64,000 nt of DNA from contig MWCT01000011.1 in the NCBI GenBank assembly GCA_002070185.1, forward strand, positions 61,529 through 125,528, written 5' to 3'. This stretch comes from a candidate division BRC1 bacterium ADurb.Bin183 (GTDB lineage Bacteria > Sumerlaeota > Sumerlaeia > MWCT01). The position numbers and the translations under genes were made by a program. Position 1 is the first letter of the stretch; each line of letters starts with the position of its first letter. This document shows, piece by piece, positions 55,101 through 64,000 of this stretch. The notes beneath the pieces are model-generated. The model was given only the letters and a program-made list of their open reading frames with translations, had not been told where the DNA came from and did not search any database.

Positions 55101-56060
55101 ATGCCTTTTACCGTCATCATCACAAAAGACTACGCTCATATGAGCGAAGAGGCGGGAAAGATTGTTCTTAAAGAACTCAAATCTTTCAAACCCGCCAAGC
55201 AAAAGAAAAACTACGTCCTCGGTCTGGCGACCGGCAGCACCCCTGTTGGTTTGTATCAACATCTCATTGATAATCAGGAAAAATTCAACTCCGCCGACGT
55301 GATTTCATTTAACCTTGACGAATACGTTGGTCTGCCGGGAGAGAACGCCCAGCTGCGCACATTGCATCCCGAGTCCTATTCATATTTTATGATTAAGAAA
55401 CTTTTCGGCAAACTCAAAACCCCCTTCGCCAAAACCTATGTTCCTTTCGGAACGCTGATCTGCCAAGAAGAACTCATCGCCGCCCTAAAAAAATCCAAAG
55501 ACGACTTTGAGATAAAGGGATCCGACAAAGGCAAGGCCGTTGTCATCAAGGCTTCCGCCAAGAATCCCCTTCTCAAGATGATTAAGAAAGACATCTTGGA
55601 TGCTTATGAGAAATCCATTGCAAAAGCTGGCGGCATTGACCTGCAAATCATCGGCGTCGGCGGACGCGGGCATGTGGCATTCCATGAATCCGGCATCCCC
55701 TTGAACCACAAGATGCTCCTTGTCAAGCTGGATGACAACACAATCCAGAACGCTGTGAAAGATGGACACTTTGCCACGGTAGAGGACAGTCCGAACTACG
55801 CCATCTCCTTGGGCGCGGCTCTGGTTTACAAAGCCAAGACCGTTATGCTCCTTGCCAACGGCGAGCGCAAGATCCGCCCTGTAGCTGAATCCATTTTGGG
55901 TCCTGTGACGGCTGATGTGCCTATTTCTTATGGGCAGAAGTTCTCAGCCGATGGCGGCAACATGATTTACATCCTTGACGTTATTGCTGCGTCAGGACTT
56001 AAAGGCAAAGAAAAAGAACTCAAAGCCAAAGGCATTAAGGTCATAGATAAGACCAAGTAA
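55101..56060 (+). CDS. nagB: Glucosamine-6-phosphate deaminase family protein
   Basis: A 319-residue protein of the NagB/RpiA-like fold. LGLATGSTPVGLYQHLI, ISFNLDEYVGLP and GVGGRGHVAFHESG are the family signatures. It should convert glucosamine-6-phosphate to fructose-6-phosphate and ammonia. It is longer than the usual 240-270 residues because of a charged insertion near 130-165. The Asp/Asn before GH in the catalytic loop is Arg here. So the exact substrate may differ. AAGGAG lies upstream and a terminator follows. Confidence 0.78.
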   Translation: MPFTVIITKDYAHMSEEAGKIVLKELKSFKPAKQKKNYVLGLATGSTPVGLYQHLIDNQEKFNSADVISFNLDEYVGLPGENAQLRTLHPESYSYFMIKKLFGKLKTPFAKTYVPFGTLICQEELIAALKKSKDDFEIKGSDKGKAVVIKASAKNPLLKMIKKDILDAYEKSIAKAGGIDLQIIGVGGRGHVAFHESGIPLNHKMLLVKLDDNTIQNAVKDGHFATVEDSPNYAISLGAALVYKAKTVMLLANGERKIRPVAESILGPVTADVPISYGQKFSADGGNMIYILDVIAASGLKGKEKELKAKGIKVIDKTK

Positions 56061-56093
56061 TCGCCTTTTTACAAACTGTTTTACAAATCACCG

Positions 56094-56132
56094 AGCGGAG
56101 GGGGCAAAAAAGCCCTCTCCGCTTGTTTTTTT
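56094..56132 (+). terminator. Strong Rho-independent terminator
   Basis: AGCGGAGGGGGC (56094-56105) pairs with GCCCTCTCCGCT (56112-56123) and is followed by TGTTTTTTT. It ends the nagB transcript. Confidence 0.9.
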
Positions 56133-56279
56133 AAAGGGTATTTTCTGAATTAGGAAACGCATTCAAAATCCCCCAATGATAGAAATAGCTTGCATGGCAG
56201 GGGTTTAATAGAATAGAAATGAACGCGTTTGACGGATGGGGTCTATCTTTTTTCAAATTCATTTCGCAAGGATGCAGAT

Positions 56280-59200
56280 ATGGCTGATGACCTTCGCAAA
56301 ACCAAGGCGCAGCTTGTGGAGGAGTTGAATCGTCTGCGAGCGCTGCTAAAAAATTCGGATGATTCTGCAGTTTTTTCCGACTCTTGCGAGAGGTTGACGG
56401 ATGTATGCGACAGCAGTGATGCAGAGTTGCGCCAAATCCATGAATTATATCGGATGGTAATTGAGAACGCGCAAGGCGTGCCGTATCGGTGGAAGTACGA
56501 TTCAAACGTGTATGAATTTATGGGCAACGGCTGTGTTGCGATTTTTGGGGTAACGCCGGCTGAAATGAATGTGGGGTTATTTCGGAAGTTGGTGAAAGAA
56601 AAGGTAATCGCAGACCCTTCCATATCCATGTCTTTTAGCGAATATGCGCAGGCTTTTCGGGATGGAAAACTCAAGCAATTCCGCGCAGATTATTTGGTTA
56701 TTACCCCGCAGGGGGCAAAGAAATGGGTTAGCGATTGTTCGCTTCCCACATTTGATGCGGCAACAGGGCGGATAAGCGGTTCTATCGGGATTCTTTATGA
56801 TATCACCGAGCGGAAATTGGTGGAGCAGGCGCTGCATCAATCGTTGGACAAGTTTGAATCGGTGATAAAAAATACTCCTCTTGTCGCAATTCAGGGATTT
56901 GACCGGCTGGGAGTTATTCAGCACTGGAACCCGGCAAGCGAGGTTTTATATGGATTTTCGGCAGCGGATGCCATTGGTAAAAAGTTGCAGGATCTGATTA
57001 TGGCGGATGAGGCATCGCGGGCGGAATTTGAGGAAAAATTAAAGGAGATATATGAAACGGGTCGAGCGATTACTCCGCAGGAATGGTTTGTTCAAAATCA
57101 AAAAGGAGAGGCGCGTTGGGTTTATTCGTCCACATTTCCCATATTGAAAAACGGCAGTGTTGATGAAATTTTTTGCATGGATGTTGACATTACGGACAGG
57201 AAGCGGGCGGAAGAGCGGATTGAAAAAATCAATGCGGGGTTTTTGCGTTTTGCCGCCGATCCGGTTAAAAATATTCAGACGTTGACCGAGCTGGCGGGCG
57301 AAATTCTTAGCGCTGATTTCGCCGTTTATAACCGTCTGGAAAAAGATGCGCTCTTTTCCATGGGAACATGGAACACACCTGATGATTATCAAAAACGGGT
57401 TAAAGCGGAGGGTCATGTTTGTTGCGATGTTATCCAAAAAGCAAGCAGCCAATGTGTTTTGATTAGCAACCTTTTAGAATCGCGTTATGCGCAAAGCGAT
57501 GTCAACGTTCGAAAATACGATATCAGGACATACGCTGGGCATGTTGTGAAATGCGGGGAAAGCGCAATCGGCGCGCTTAGCGCGGTTTATCGAAAAGATT
57601 TTACTCCCTCAGAAAAGGATTTTAAGGTCCTTGGAATTCTGTCGTCCGCCATCGGCATTGAAGAGGATCGCCTCAAGGCGCAGGGGTTGCTTTATCTTTT
57701 GGGAACAGCCGTTGAGCAGGCGATGGACGGCATTGCCGTTGTGGATCTTGAAGGTAATATTCAGTTTGCCAATCAATCTTGGGCTCTGATGCATGGATTT
57801 GAAAAATCAGCGGAATTGACGGGACATTCCATCAGGGCTTTTCATACCAAAGAACAGATGCAGCAGGAGGTGAATCCCTTTAATCAAGTGGTTATAAATA
57901 TGGGCTCGCATACAGGGGAAATGGGTCATTCGCGAGCGGATGGGGTGATGTTTCCGACTTTGATGACTTCAACGCTTTTGAAGAACGAATCAGGCGAGCC
58001 TATGGGGATATTGGGAATTGCGCGGGATTTATCGGATCTCAAACAGGTTGAGCATCAACTCAAACATTCGTATGCGCATGACAATCTGACAGGTCTTCCG
58101 AACAGGGCGCTTTTCATGGATAGGCTTCAGCAGATGCTGTTGCGGTTCAAGCGCCATCCGGAAGACACTTTTGCGGTCCTTAATATTGATTTGGATCGGT
58201 TCAAGATAATCAACGATAGTTTAGGGCATTTAATCGGGGATCAGATTTTGATTCAATTTTCCGAGCGTTTGAAAGGTATGCTCCGCAGCATGGACACGTT
58301 TGCACGGTTGGGCGGGGATGAGTTTGCGATATTGATAGCCGAGCCGCAGGATATTAGCCATGCGAATCTTTTTGCCCAGCGTATCCTTGAAAATTTGAAA
58401 AAGCCATTTACCGTTCTCCAACATAATCTGCGCATAACTGCCAGTATTGGAATTGTGTGCGGGGGCAGGCATTACTCGAGCCCTGATGAAATTCTTAGAG
58501 ACGCGGACGCGGCGCTCAATGAGGCAAAGAAAAAAGGGCGTAATTCTATTGTTGTTTTTGATGAGGAGATGCGGACGCTTGCGGTGCGGACAATGCTGCT
58601 TGAGCAGGATTTGCGCCAAGCGATTGAGAATGATGAGCTCTTTCCTGTTTATCAGCCGATTATTTCTATCCAAGACGGGCGGATTCATGGAATGGAGGCT
58701 TTGATGCGGTGGCGTCATCCAAAGCGCGGAATCTTATATCCCGCCGAGTTTCTGCCTTTGGCTGAGGACACCGGGCTGATTATTTCGATGGATTCATGGA
58801 TGTTGCGCGCGGCGTGCCTTCAGGCAAAAAGGTGGCAGCAGATGAAATCGGGAGAGCGCCCTTTGTTTATCAACATCAATCTCTCTCCTCGGCGAGCGGC
58901 GCAACCGGGGCTTCTTTTTGAAATCGAGGAAATTCTGACGCAAACAGGGCTGGATGCAAATAGCGTGGTTCTTGAGTTTACGGAAAGCGCTCTTTCCGAT
59001 AATCCGGAAAGTGTTGGGCGGCAGATGAACCGGATTAATGCGCTTGGGGTTCATCTGGTGATTGACGATTTTGGGACGGGGTATTCTTCGCTGGAAAGGC
59101 TGCTCTCCTACCCCATCGAGGGTGTGAAGATTGCAGGGGCTTTTATGCCGTTTTTGGGCAAGGAAACGCGTCAGGGCAAACTTGTTCCCACGATTCTGGG

Positions 59201-59369
59201 CATGGCGCGGGCGATGGGGCTCAACGTGACTGCCGAAGGGGTGGAAACAGAATCGCAATTGACCTTTTTGAAGGAAATGGGCTGCGACTATATTCAGGGT
59301 TTTTACCTGTCCAAATATTTATTTCCGGAAGAAGCAACGGCATTATTATACCGCGATGAGAGATGGTAA
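56280..59369 (+). CDS. PAS-PAS-GAF-PAS-GGDEF-EAL cyclic-di-GMP protein
   Basis: A 1029-residue signalling protein started at 56280, preceded by AAGGATG. Two PAS domains (about 55-310), a GAF domain (about 315-465) and a third PAS (about 470-590) precede the GGDEF domain (LGGDEF near 677) and the EAL domain (MEALMRWRHP near 804, LEFTESAL, DDFGTGYSSL). Both catalytic cores look intact, so it could make or break cyclic-di-GMP in response to redox or ligand signals. No membrane helix is seen, so it is cytoplasmic. Confidence 0.9.
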   Translation: MADDLRKTKAQLVEELNRLRALLKNSDDSAVFSDSCERLTDVCDSSDAELRQIHELYRMVIENAQGVPYRWKYDSNVYEFMGNGCVAIFGVTPAEMNVGLFRKLVKEKVIADPSISMSFSEYAQAFRDGKLKQFRADYLVITPQGAKKWVSDCSLPTFDAATGRISGSIGILYDITERKLVEQALHQSLDKFESVIKNTPLVAIQGFDRLGVIQHWNPASEVLYGFSAADAIGKKLQDLIMADEASRAEFEEKLKEIYETGRAITPQEWFVQNQKGEARWVYSSTFPILKNGSVDEIFCMDVDITDRKRAEERIEKINAGFLRFAADPVKNIQTLTELAGEILSADFAVYNRLEKDALFSMGTWNTPDDYQKRVKAEGHVCCDVIQKASSQCVLISNLLESRYAQSDVNVRKYDIRTYAGHVVKCGESAIGALSAVYRKDFTPSEKDFKVLGILSSAIGIEEDRLKAQGLLYLLGTAVEQAMDGIAVVDLEGNIQFANQSWALMHGFEKSAELTGHSIRAFHTKEQMQQEVNPFNQVVINMGSHTGEMGHSRADGVMFPTLMTSTLLKNESGEPMGILGIARDLSDLKQVEHQLKHSYAHDNLTGLPNRALFMDRLQQMLLRFKRHPEDTFAVLNIDLDRFKIINDSLGHLIGDQILIQFSERLKGMLRSMDTFARLGGDEFAILIAEPQDISHANLFAQRILENLKKPFTVLQHNLRITASIGIVCGGRHYSSPDEILRDADAALNEAKKKGRNSIVVFDEEMRTLAVRTMLLEQDLRQAIENDELFPVYQPIISIQDGRIHGMEALMRWRHPKRGILYPAEFLPLAEDTGLIISMDSWMLRAACLQAKRWQQMKSGERPLFININLSPRRAAQPGLLFEIEEILTQTGLDANSVVLEFTESALSDNPESVGRQMNRINALGVHLVIDDFGTGYSSLERLLSYPIEGVKIAGAFMPFLGKETRQGKLVPTILGMARAMGLNVTAEGVETESQLTFLKEMGCDYIQGFYLSKYLFPEEATALLYRDERW

Positions 59370-59394
59370 AAAACAGGGAAAGACCAACCGGTAA

Positions 59395-60417
59395 ATGTTG
59401 ATGGCTTTTTTAGAAAGACATGGGAGGATTATTTCGCTCTCTGGCTTAACGCTAATTCTGATTCTGGCAATATATGTCCGCCTGCCCGCCTTTTATTTTG
59501 AGGCAAAAGGATTTGACACCTATTTTGTCTGGCTTGATGGCAAAAGGATTGCCGAGGGCGAGAATCCTTATGCGCGCATTCTTTCCGGCGATATGATTCA
59601 CAACGACAAATACGCCACGCGGCTGCCGTTGGTTTATCTGATGGCGGCATTGATTATTAGGACGGGTTCAGGAGATTATGAGTCGTTTTTGTCAATATGG
59701 CGCATCTTTATACTGTTTTTTGATCTTGCTGTTGGTTTGTATATTTTTCAAAAGGCGGCGGGAAAAGGGAGTTTATTATTAGGGCTGTTTTTAATTTTCA
59801 CGTGGTTTTTTGCGCGATGGGGCCTTTATACTTGGGAGATAGCCAACAGCGAGCCGTTCATGCTGTTTATGCTGATTTTGGCGCTGGAGTATTGGGATGA
59901 AAAGCCCGTTTTGGCTGGGATTTTATTTGGCGTTTCGTTGAGCATGAAACATATTGGCGTCCTTTTTCTGCCTGTAATGCTCGCCGCAAGCGGCAATTGG
60001 AAAGAGGCGGCGCGGCGGTTGGGTTATGTGGCAATTTTTCCTCTGGTCATATCAATCCCTTTTTTTATCTGGGGACCGTATGCCTATATCAAATCGCTTT
60101 TATTTAGCGGCGTTCGAGACGGCAACTCGCATCTTTTATCTGATTCTAAATCAATAATGTTATTATTTGGCAGTTACGGGATTAAATCGCGCATAATTCC
60201 AATGTTGGCGTTTATTATATTTTGGGCGGCTGCATTAAAGGAGAAATGGAACAAGTGGTTGTTGGCGTGCCTTGCTTTTTATTTGTTTATAAGTTTCAAT
60301 CCGGTTCTTTTCACGCAATACTTTGTCTGGATGCTGCCATTTCTATTAATATACTTGATAGAGCGAGGGGATGAAGGGAATAAAAATGTGAGTAAAACAT
60401 CACACACGGCTGCATAA
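59395..60417 (+). CDS. Membrane glycosyltransferase (GT87/DUF2029-like)
   Basis: A 340-residue protein with about nine membrane helices. The first loop contains FDTYFVWLDGKRIAEGENPY, which resembles the acidic-residue loop of polyprenol-dependent mannosyltransferases of the GT-C type. LSMKHIGVLFLPVMLAA is another family-like segment. It would transfer a sugar from a lipid carrier in the periplasm. It follows the cyclic-di-GMP gene by 25 bp. Confidence 0.7.
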   Translation: MLMAFLERHGRIISLSGLTLILILAIYVRLPAFYFEAKGFDTYFVWLDGKRIAEGENPYARILSGDMIHNDKYATRLPLVYLMAALIIRTGSGDYESFLSIWRIFILFFDLAVGLYIFQKAAGKGSLLLGLFLIFTWFFARWGLYTWEIANSEPFMLFMLILALEYWDEKPVLAGILFGVSLSMKHIGVLFLPVMLAASGNWKEAARRLGYVAIFPLVISIPFFIWGPYAYIKSLLFSGVRDGNSHLLSDSKSIMLLFGSYGIKSRIIPMLAFIIFWAAALKEKWNKWLLACLAFYLFISFNPVLFTQYFVWMLPFLLIYLIERGDEGNKNVSKTSHTAA

Positions 60418-60587
60418 ATTTTGTGCTTTTTTTTGTGTATGGAAAATAATCTTCATATAAGTTTTTTCACGAGCCTTTTATAACAAACGAGAAATCAATG
60501 CTTTGCAAATTGTTTCTATTGAGGTTGACGATTGGCTTAAGAATTGCGTATTATTTGTATGTTATTTTTTGACAAGGTTGTGTATTT
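60418..60587. other. Short AT-rich intergenic region
   Basis: 170 bp between the glycosyltransferase and the pilin cluster. It likely holds the promoter for the pilin genes; TTGACG at 60526-60531 is a possible -35. No hairpin terminator is obvious. Confidence 0.3.
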
Positions 60588-61103
60588 ATGAATTATTTCG
60601 CTTTTAAAAGATTGCGTAAAGGGACAACAATCATTGAGGTGCTTATAGCCTCGGCGATTTTGTTGTCTGTTTTCGTTGGGGCAATTACGATGTTAAATTA
60701 TCATCGCTTGCAATCGCGCAAGGCAATGGAGCAGGCAATCATGATTGATTTCATGCAGCATTATCTGGAGATAGCGCGAGCCAAGACTTTCTTTGAAATC
60801 CTTCCGGGTCAGCCCATCAATGAGTTATATAATGGGGTGCGGAGCACGATTAATATTCGTTTTCCCAATGATGGGAATTGGTATCCGCTGACAACGACAC
60901 ATTTTTTGAATTTTCATCCTGATTTGGTGTGGCTGGATAAGAGTTCGCCGCAATATAGCTGCACAATAACGGATCAGGTGGTCGGCGGGCGAATGAGGTC
61001 AAAAAGGATAAATCTGAATGTTCGGTGGAAACCACCGCGCGGCAAGGGAGGGGACTGGTTAACGCATCAGATGGAATCGGTTGTTTATTCCATGTTCAAT
61101 TAA
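60588..61103 (+). CDS. Type IV pilin-like (prepilin) protein 1
   Basis: A 171-residue protein with a prepilin peptidase site, RKG|TTIIEVLIASAILL: short basic leader, Gly at -1, Glu at +5 and a hydrophobic helix. A small soluble domain follows. It is a minor pilin or pseudopilin (PilV/GspI-like) of a type IV pilus or type II secretion system. The next two genes encode related components. Confidence 0.8.
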   Translation: MNYFAFKRLRKGTTIIEVLIASAILLSVFVGAITMLNYHRLQSRKAMEQAIMIDFMQHYLEIARAKTFFEILPGQPINELYNGVRSTINIRFPNDGNWYPLTTTHFLNFHPDLVWLDKSSPQYSCTITDQVVGGRMRSKRINLNVRWKPPRGKGGDWLTHQMESVVYSMFN

Positions 61104-61125
61104 TAAGGAATGCAGGGCAGGGCAA

Positions 61126-61755
61126 ATGAAGATAGATTGCTATAAAAAAAGGTCGAGCAACGCATCGCCAAAGGGTTACACCTTTGCCGAAACCGTTGTT
61201 GCCATCGGCATGAGCGGAATCATTTTTGTGACAATCATGGTTCTTTTCAGCGCGCTTATCAGAGAGCAGCGGATTGGGTTTATCCGCCAACGGGTTTTTG
61301 AAAAAGCAGACCGCATTCAGGATGAGGTAACAGAATTGCTTCAAAGCGCCTCAAAAGAGGCGGGGGTTTTCTTTACTGATGCAAACGGCGCTTTTTATCG
61401 CACTATCATATTCCGAACCGCAACCGGCGGCGTGAATCAGCGTTTGCAATACGATCCTAACAAACGCTCTTTGACTTATGCCCCCGACATCACCGTTTCT
61501 GGCGGGCAACGATTGATTGGGGTTCTGGGAAAACCGAAAAACCCATCAAGCCCCGATGACCCGACCTGCTCCATTCTGGATGTTAGCTTCCGCGCGGCGA
61601 TGCAGACCGGAGGCATTCCGGATAGTTCGGTGATACTTGTCAATGTGACTGTATCGGATCAGGGATATGCCACAAGGCATTATAAAGATCCAAGCAAGGT
61701 GAAGAATCATATTATCAGCACACGTTCATTTGCTGTAAACACGAGAAGGAATTAA
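61126..61755 (+). CDS. Type IV pilin-like protein 2
   Basis: A 209-residue protein, started at 61126 because ATG there is followed by a basic leader and the site SPKG|YTFAETVVAIGMSG. The Glu at +5 is present. The rest is a PilW/GspJ-like soluble domain. It follows the first pilin by 22 bp. Confidence 0.78.
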   Translation: MKIDCYKKRSSNASPKGYTFAETVVAIGMSGIIFVTIMVLFSALIREQRIGFIRQRVFEKADRIQDEVTELLQSASKEAGVFFTDANGAFYRTIIFRTATGGVNQRLQYDPNKRSLTYAPDITVSGGQRLIGVLGKPKNPSSPDDPTCSILDVSFRAAMQTGGIPDSSVILVNVTVSDQGYATRHYKDPSKVKNHIISTRSFAVNTRRN

Positions 61756-61780
61756 TAAAAATTAAATAGGAGGTTAAACC

Positions 61781-63505
61781 ATGAAAACCGACAATCGCAG
61801 AAAAAAGAAAATTTCAGGTTCTGTTTTAGTTGCCGTTCTGGAGATTATGCTGCTTGTGTCATTTTCCATATTCGGCATTATGGGTTTGAGCCAGTATCAT
61901 TATCGCAAACAGGGCTGGCGTGCGAGCCGTCTGGATGCCTTTTACACAGCTGAAAATGCGATGCTGGAGGGTATTCAGATGCTTGCCGACCAGAATGTGG
62001 ATGCCACCGTTGCCAAAGGGACTTACGTATGGAGTAAAAATGTTCAAACGTTGAATTTGCCCTATACTCCCAGTCCAAAGGTGCTTTACACCTCTGTAAA
62101 AATTGAAGCGGATCCAATGGGAGTTACAGATAATTATCTTGTGACGGGAACGGCTGTTCTGTCGAGCCGCACGGCGACTGCAACAGGTGAACAACATGCA
62201 GATGTTCCAGATGGCACGGTTCGCACAGTTCGTTCGCTTGTGCGCTGGCATCCGCCCTCGCTTGTTTTTGATTATGAATATTTCCTCAATAACTGGGGCT
62301 GGTGGTGGGGCAGCACGATAACCGGTTACGGAGATCAGCGTTCAAACTGGGACTTTGACTTCAAGGACAGGCCCAAAGTCTATGGGCACATATTTGCCAA
62401 TGGTCAAGTAGCGAGCAATAAAGTTCCCATTAATCCTTTTACCGGAACGCCTCCTTTTGCTGGGTCGGCGGGAACAAATCCTCTGACATACTGCCATGTG
62501 GGGGCTCCCCGCATCAAGATGCCTAATCTGAAGGATTTGACGTATTACGAAACTTCCGCCACCGGCACAATCAAAAAAAACGGAGCGACTTTGATTAACA
62601 GGGTGCATGGGGACAATGAACCAAAACCGGGCATTTATCTTGAGGGAACGGATGCGAGTCCGCTTGTGATTGACGGGAATGTGGTCATCCGCGGCGATGC
62701 CATCATCAAAGGTACCATCAAAGGCAAGGGAACCATATACATCGGCGGGAACTTGTATGTTGCGGGAGATATCAAATACTCCTCCGCCACGCGTCCCGAT
62801 TTTTCAACCCCTCCCGAATCCATGACGCCCGCTAACCGCGATGCTTGGGTTGATCGCAATATGAACAAGGATCTGGTTTGTTTTGCGGTGCGTGAATCTA
62901 TATTTGGCGGCAAGGTTAATGATTCCACATGGAAAAGCAATTGTTTCGACAATACCAGCTATGGTTTAAAGTATATCGGGAGCGAGGCGACTCTCGGGGC
63001 GGACGGCATTCGCGGAACGCCGGATGACAACATTAAATACTTGGACACCAACAACGATGGAATTCCTGATTCCGCCTGGTATGACGCCGATGAGGACGGG
63101 GTGATTGATGCGAATTACAATTATGACACTCAGATAAAGATGACACCCGCGCGCATTAATAACATTGCCGATTACCCTATGTCCGGCAAAAACCCGGTGG
63201 ATTATAATAGTGTTGCCACAGACCAGTTAACAACTTTTGAGGGGGTTTATTACACGAACCACGCCTTCGCTGTAAAGCATGCCAAGGGTCCGGACTACAT
63301 CAATGGAACGATTGTCTGCCGCGACGAGGCATGGATTTTCTCCGACTCTCTGAATATGAGATATGATTCGCGCATTCACAGCCGTTATCAGAGAAAATAC
63401 TTTGGCGGCGACCCGAACCGCATCATTGATTTAGGGTTGCCCATCGTTGAAGACGTGCGTATTCTGGATAGATATGAAATTCCGCCGGTCAAAAAATTGT
63501 TATAA
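61781..63505 (+). CDS. PilX-like protein with large beta domain
   Basis: A 574-residue protein. The N-terminus (KKKISGSVLVAVLEIMLLVSF) is a PilX-like leader and helix. The middle has a run of short strands (GNVVIRGDAIIKGTIKGKG, then TIYIGGNLYVAGDI) like a beta-helix. A Ca-binding-like loop set follows (YLDTNNDGIPDSAWYDADED). It is much longer than ordinary PilX and may be a pilus-tip or adhesion component. AGGAGG precedes the start. Confidence 0.72.
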   Translation: MKTDNRRKKKISGSVLVAVLEIMLLVSFSIFGIMGLSQYHYRKQGWRASRLDAFYTAENAMLEGIQMLADQNVDATVAKGTYVWSKNVQTLNLPYTPSPKVLYTSVKIEADPMGVTDNYLVTGTAVLSSRTATATGEQHADVPDGTVRTVRSLVRWHPPSLVFDYEYFLNNWGWWWGSTITGYGDQRSNWDFDFKDRPKVYGHIFANGQVASNKVPINPFTGTPPFAGSAGTNPLTYCHVGAPRIKMPNLKDLTYYETSATGTIKKNGATLINRVHGDNEPKPGIYLEGTDASPLVIDGNVVIRGDAIIKGTIKGKGTIYIGGNLYVAGDIKYSSATRPDFSTPPESMTPANRDAWVDRNMNKDLVCFAVRESIFGGKVNDSTWKSNCFDNTSYGLKYIGSEATLGADGIRGTPDDNIKYLDTNNDGIPDSAWYDADEDGVIDANYNYDTQIKMTPARINNIADYPMSGKNPVDYNSVATDQLTTFEGVYYTNHAFAVKHAKGPDYINGTIVCRDEAWIFSDSLNMRYDSRIHSRYQRKYFGGDPNRIIDLGLPIVEDVRILDRYEIPPVKKLL

Positions 63506-63521
63506 AAAAGGGAGTTGACGC

Positions 63522-64000
63522 GTGAGCATCAAACAAAAGCGCCCGATGATTCTAACATGTTTCCTTTTCCTTGTAGCGGGGACGTTTTTATTCTCCTTAA
63601 CGGCAGCGTTTGCCTTTCGGATTGAGATACCGGAAGATATTGCAAAACTCCCGCAGGCGGAACAGGATAAATACGTCAATGACATACTCAAAGAAGCCAA
63701 AGCGGAGCAGGAGCGCCTTGGTATCGAGCGGCATGAGGAACGATTGAAGGATCAGGAAGCGCTTTCCAATGAGTTGGCACAAAGAGCCGAAGAGCGACGT
63801 CAGTTGATTTTAGAAGCCCGCGAGGAGCGCGAACGCGAGGAAGCCGAAACAGAAAGGCGAACAAAATCGGTTTTTTTTATTTCGATGGTTATTGTGATAT
63901 CCGCTGTCGGTTACTTCATTTATAGGAAAAAGAAGGAATCAACGTTTGAAGATTCCGAAGGCTTGGCGGGAGGCGGTCCAAAGAGCGTCAAAAAACCGCC
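63522..64000 (+). CDS. Membrane-anchored coiled-coil protein, partial
   Basis: The gene starts at GTG 63522 with GGGAG seven bases upstream and runs off the right edge. The N-terminus has a hydrophobic leader (ILTCFLFLVAGTFLFSLTAAFA). About 75 residues of Glu/Arg-rich coiled coil follow (QERLGIERHEERLKDQEALS), then a membrane helix (VFFISMVIVISAVGYFIY). It may belong to the pilus genes. No family recognised. Confidence 0.65.
   Translation, partial: MSIKQKRPMILTCFLFLVAGTFLFSLTAAFAFRIEIPEDIAKLPQAEQDKYVNDILKEAKAEQERLGIERHEERLKDQEALSNELAQRAEERRQLILEAREEREREEAETERRTKSVFFISMVIVISAVGYFIYRKKKESTFEDSEGLAGGGPKSVKKP

Noticed and set aside
1..64000. CRISPR arrays, insertion sequences, integrases and rRNA genes
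   Set aside because: No regularly spaced repeats, transposase or integrase motifs, or rRNA sequences were recognised in the window.

Overview
The window reads as a chromosomal piece of an anaerobic, diderm (Gram-negative-type) bacterium, probably from a poorly cultured phylum. The evidence is an oxygen-sensitive class III ribonucleotide reductase, a double-cubane-cluster reductase pair, selenocysteine machinery, a lipobox lipoprotein, type IV pilin-like genes and a nonulosonic-acid sugar cluster. The phylum cannot be fixed from this sequence alone.

Layout. 1-6540 (minus): a pseudaminic/legionaminic-type sugar operon (two 4,6-dehydratases, aminotransferase, synthase, cytidylyltransferase, formyltransferase, start of pseG). 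6632-9752 (minus): an AT-rich McrBC restriction pair, probably acquired. 9887-11035: a secreted cell-wall amidase. 11103-20585 (plus): a selenium island with tRNA-Sec(UCA), selA, selD, selB, then four tightly packed genes. 20680-23245 (minus, convergent): a double-cubane-cluster reductase, its ATP-dependent activator and a small membrane protein. 23328-28623: a secreted glycoside-hydrolase-like protein, a two-lobed aspartic protease-like protein, murJ and tRNA-Phe. 28924-38530: a lipoprotein, GTP-PEP carboxykinase, ilvD, an archaemetzincin-like protein, a DUF362 ferredoxin, a prenyl synthase, an epimerase and an RDD protein. 38668-43853: a glycosyltransferase and deacetylase, and two exported proteins sharing an unusual C-terminus. 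44193-47254: nrdD, a detached glycyl-radical domain and nrdG. 47267-51503 (minus): a CBM9-thioredoxin fusion, a HAD phosphatase, a radical SAM protein and a secretin-like fragment. 51860-56060: ROK regulator, DUF4954, nagB. 56280-64000: a PAS/GAF/GGDEF/EAL protein, a membrane glycosyltransferase and a pilin-like cluster.

Main discovery. Three genes, and possibly a fourth, next to the selenocysteine machinery have a single in-frame TGA that is best read as selenocysteine. Two tandem paralogues (17026-19041 and 19038-20585) both continue past the TGA with the same pattern, YG-U-G-x-x-C-S-x-x-W. Each has a hairpin whose AUGG-containing loop lies exactly 21-25 nt after the UGA. A third (20680-21213, minus) is a small membrane protein with a C-F-G-U motif, encoded directly after the double-cubane-cluster reductase and its activator. 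A fourth, weaker case (15908-16159) would end in C-P-T-U-K. A membrane polyferredoxin sits between them. The island therefore appears to make selenocysteine and also to encode its own set of selenoproteins, which I infer form a membrane/periplasmic redox relay. I recognise none of these proteins as members of a described selenoprotein family.

A second notable point is nrdD. Its glycyl-radical domain is separated from the catalytic body by one in-frame TGA located at the end of a perfect 10-bp hairpin, and the domain has its own strong ribosome-binding site.
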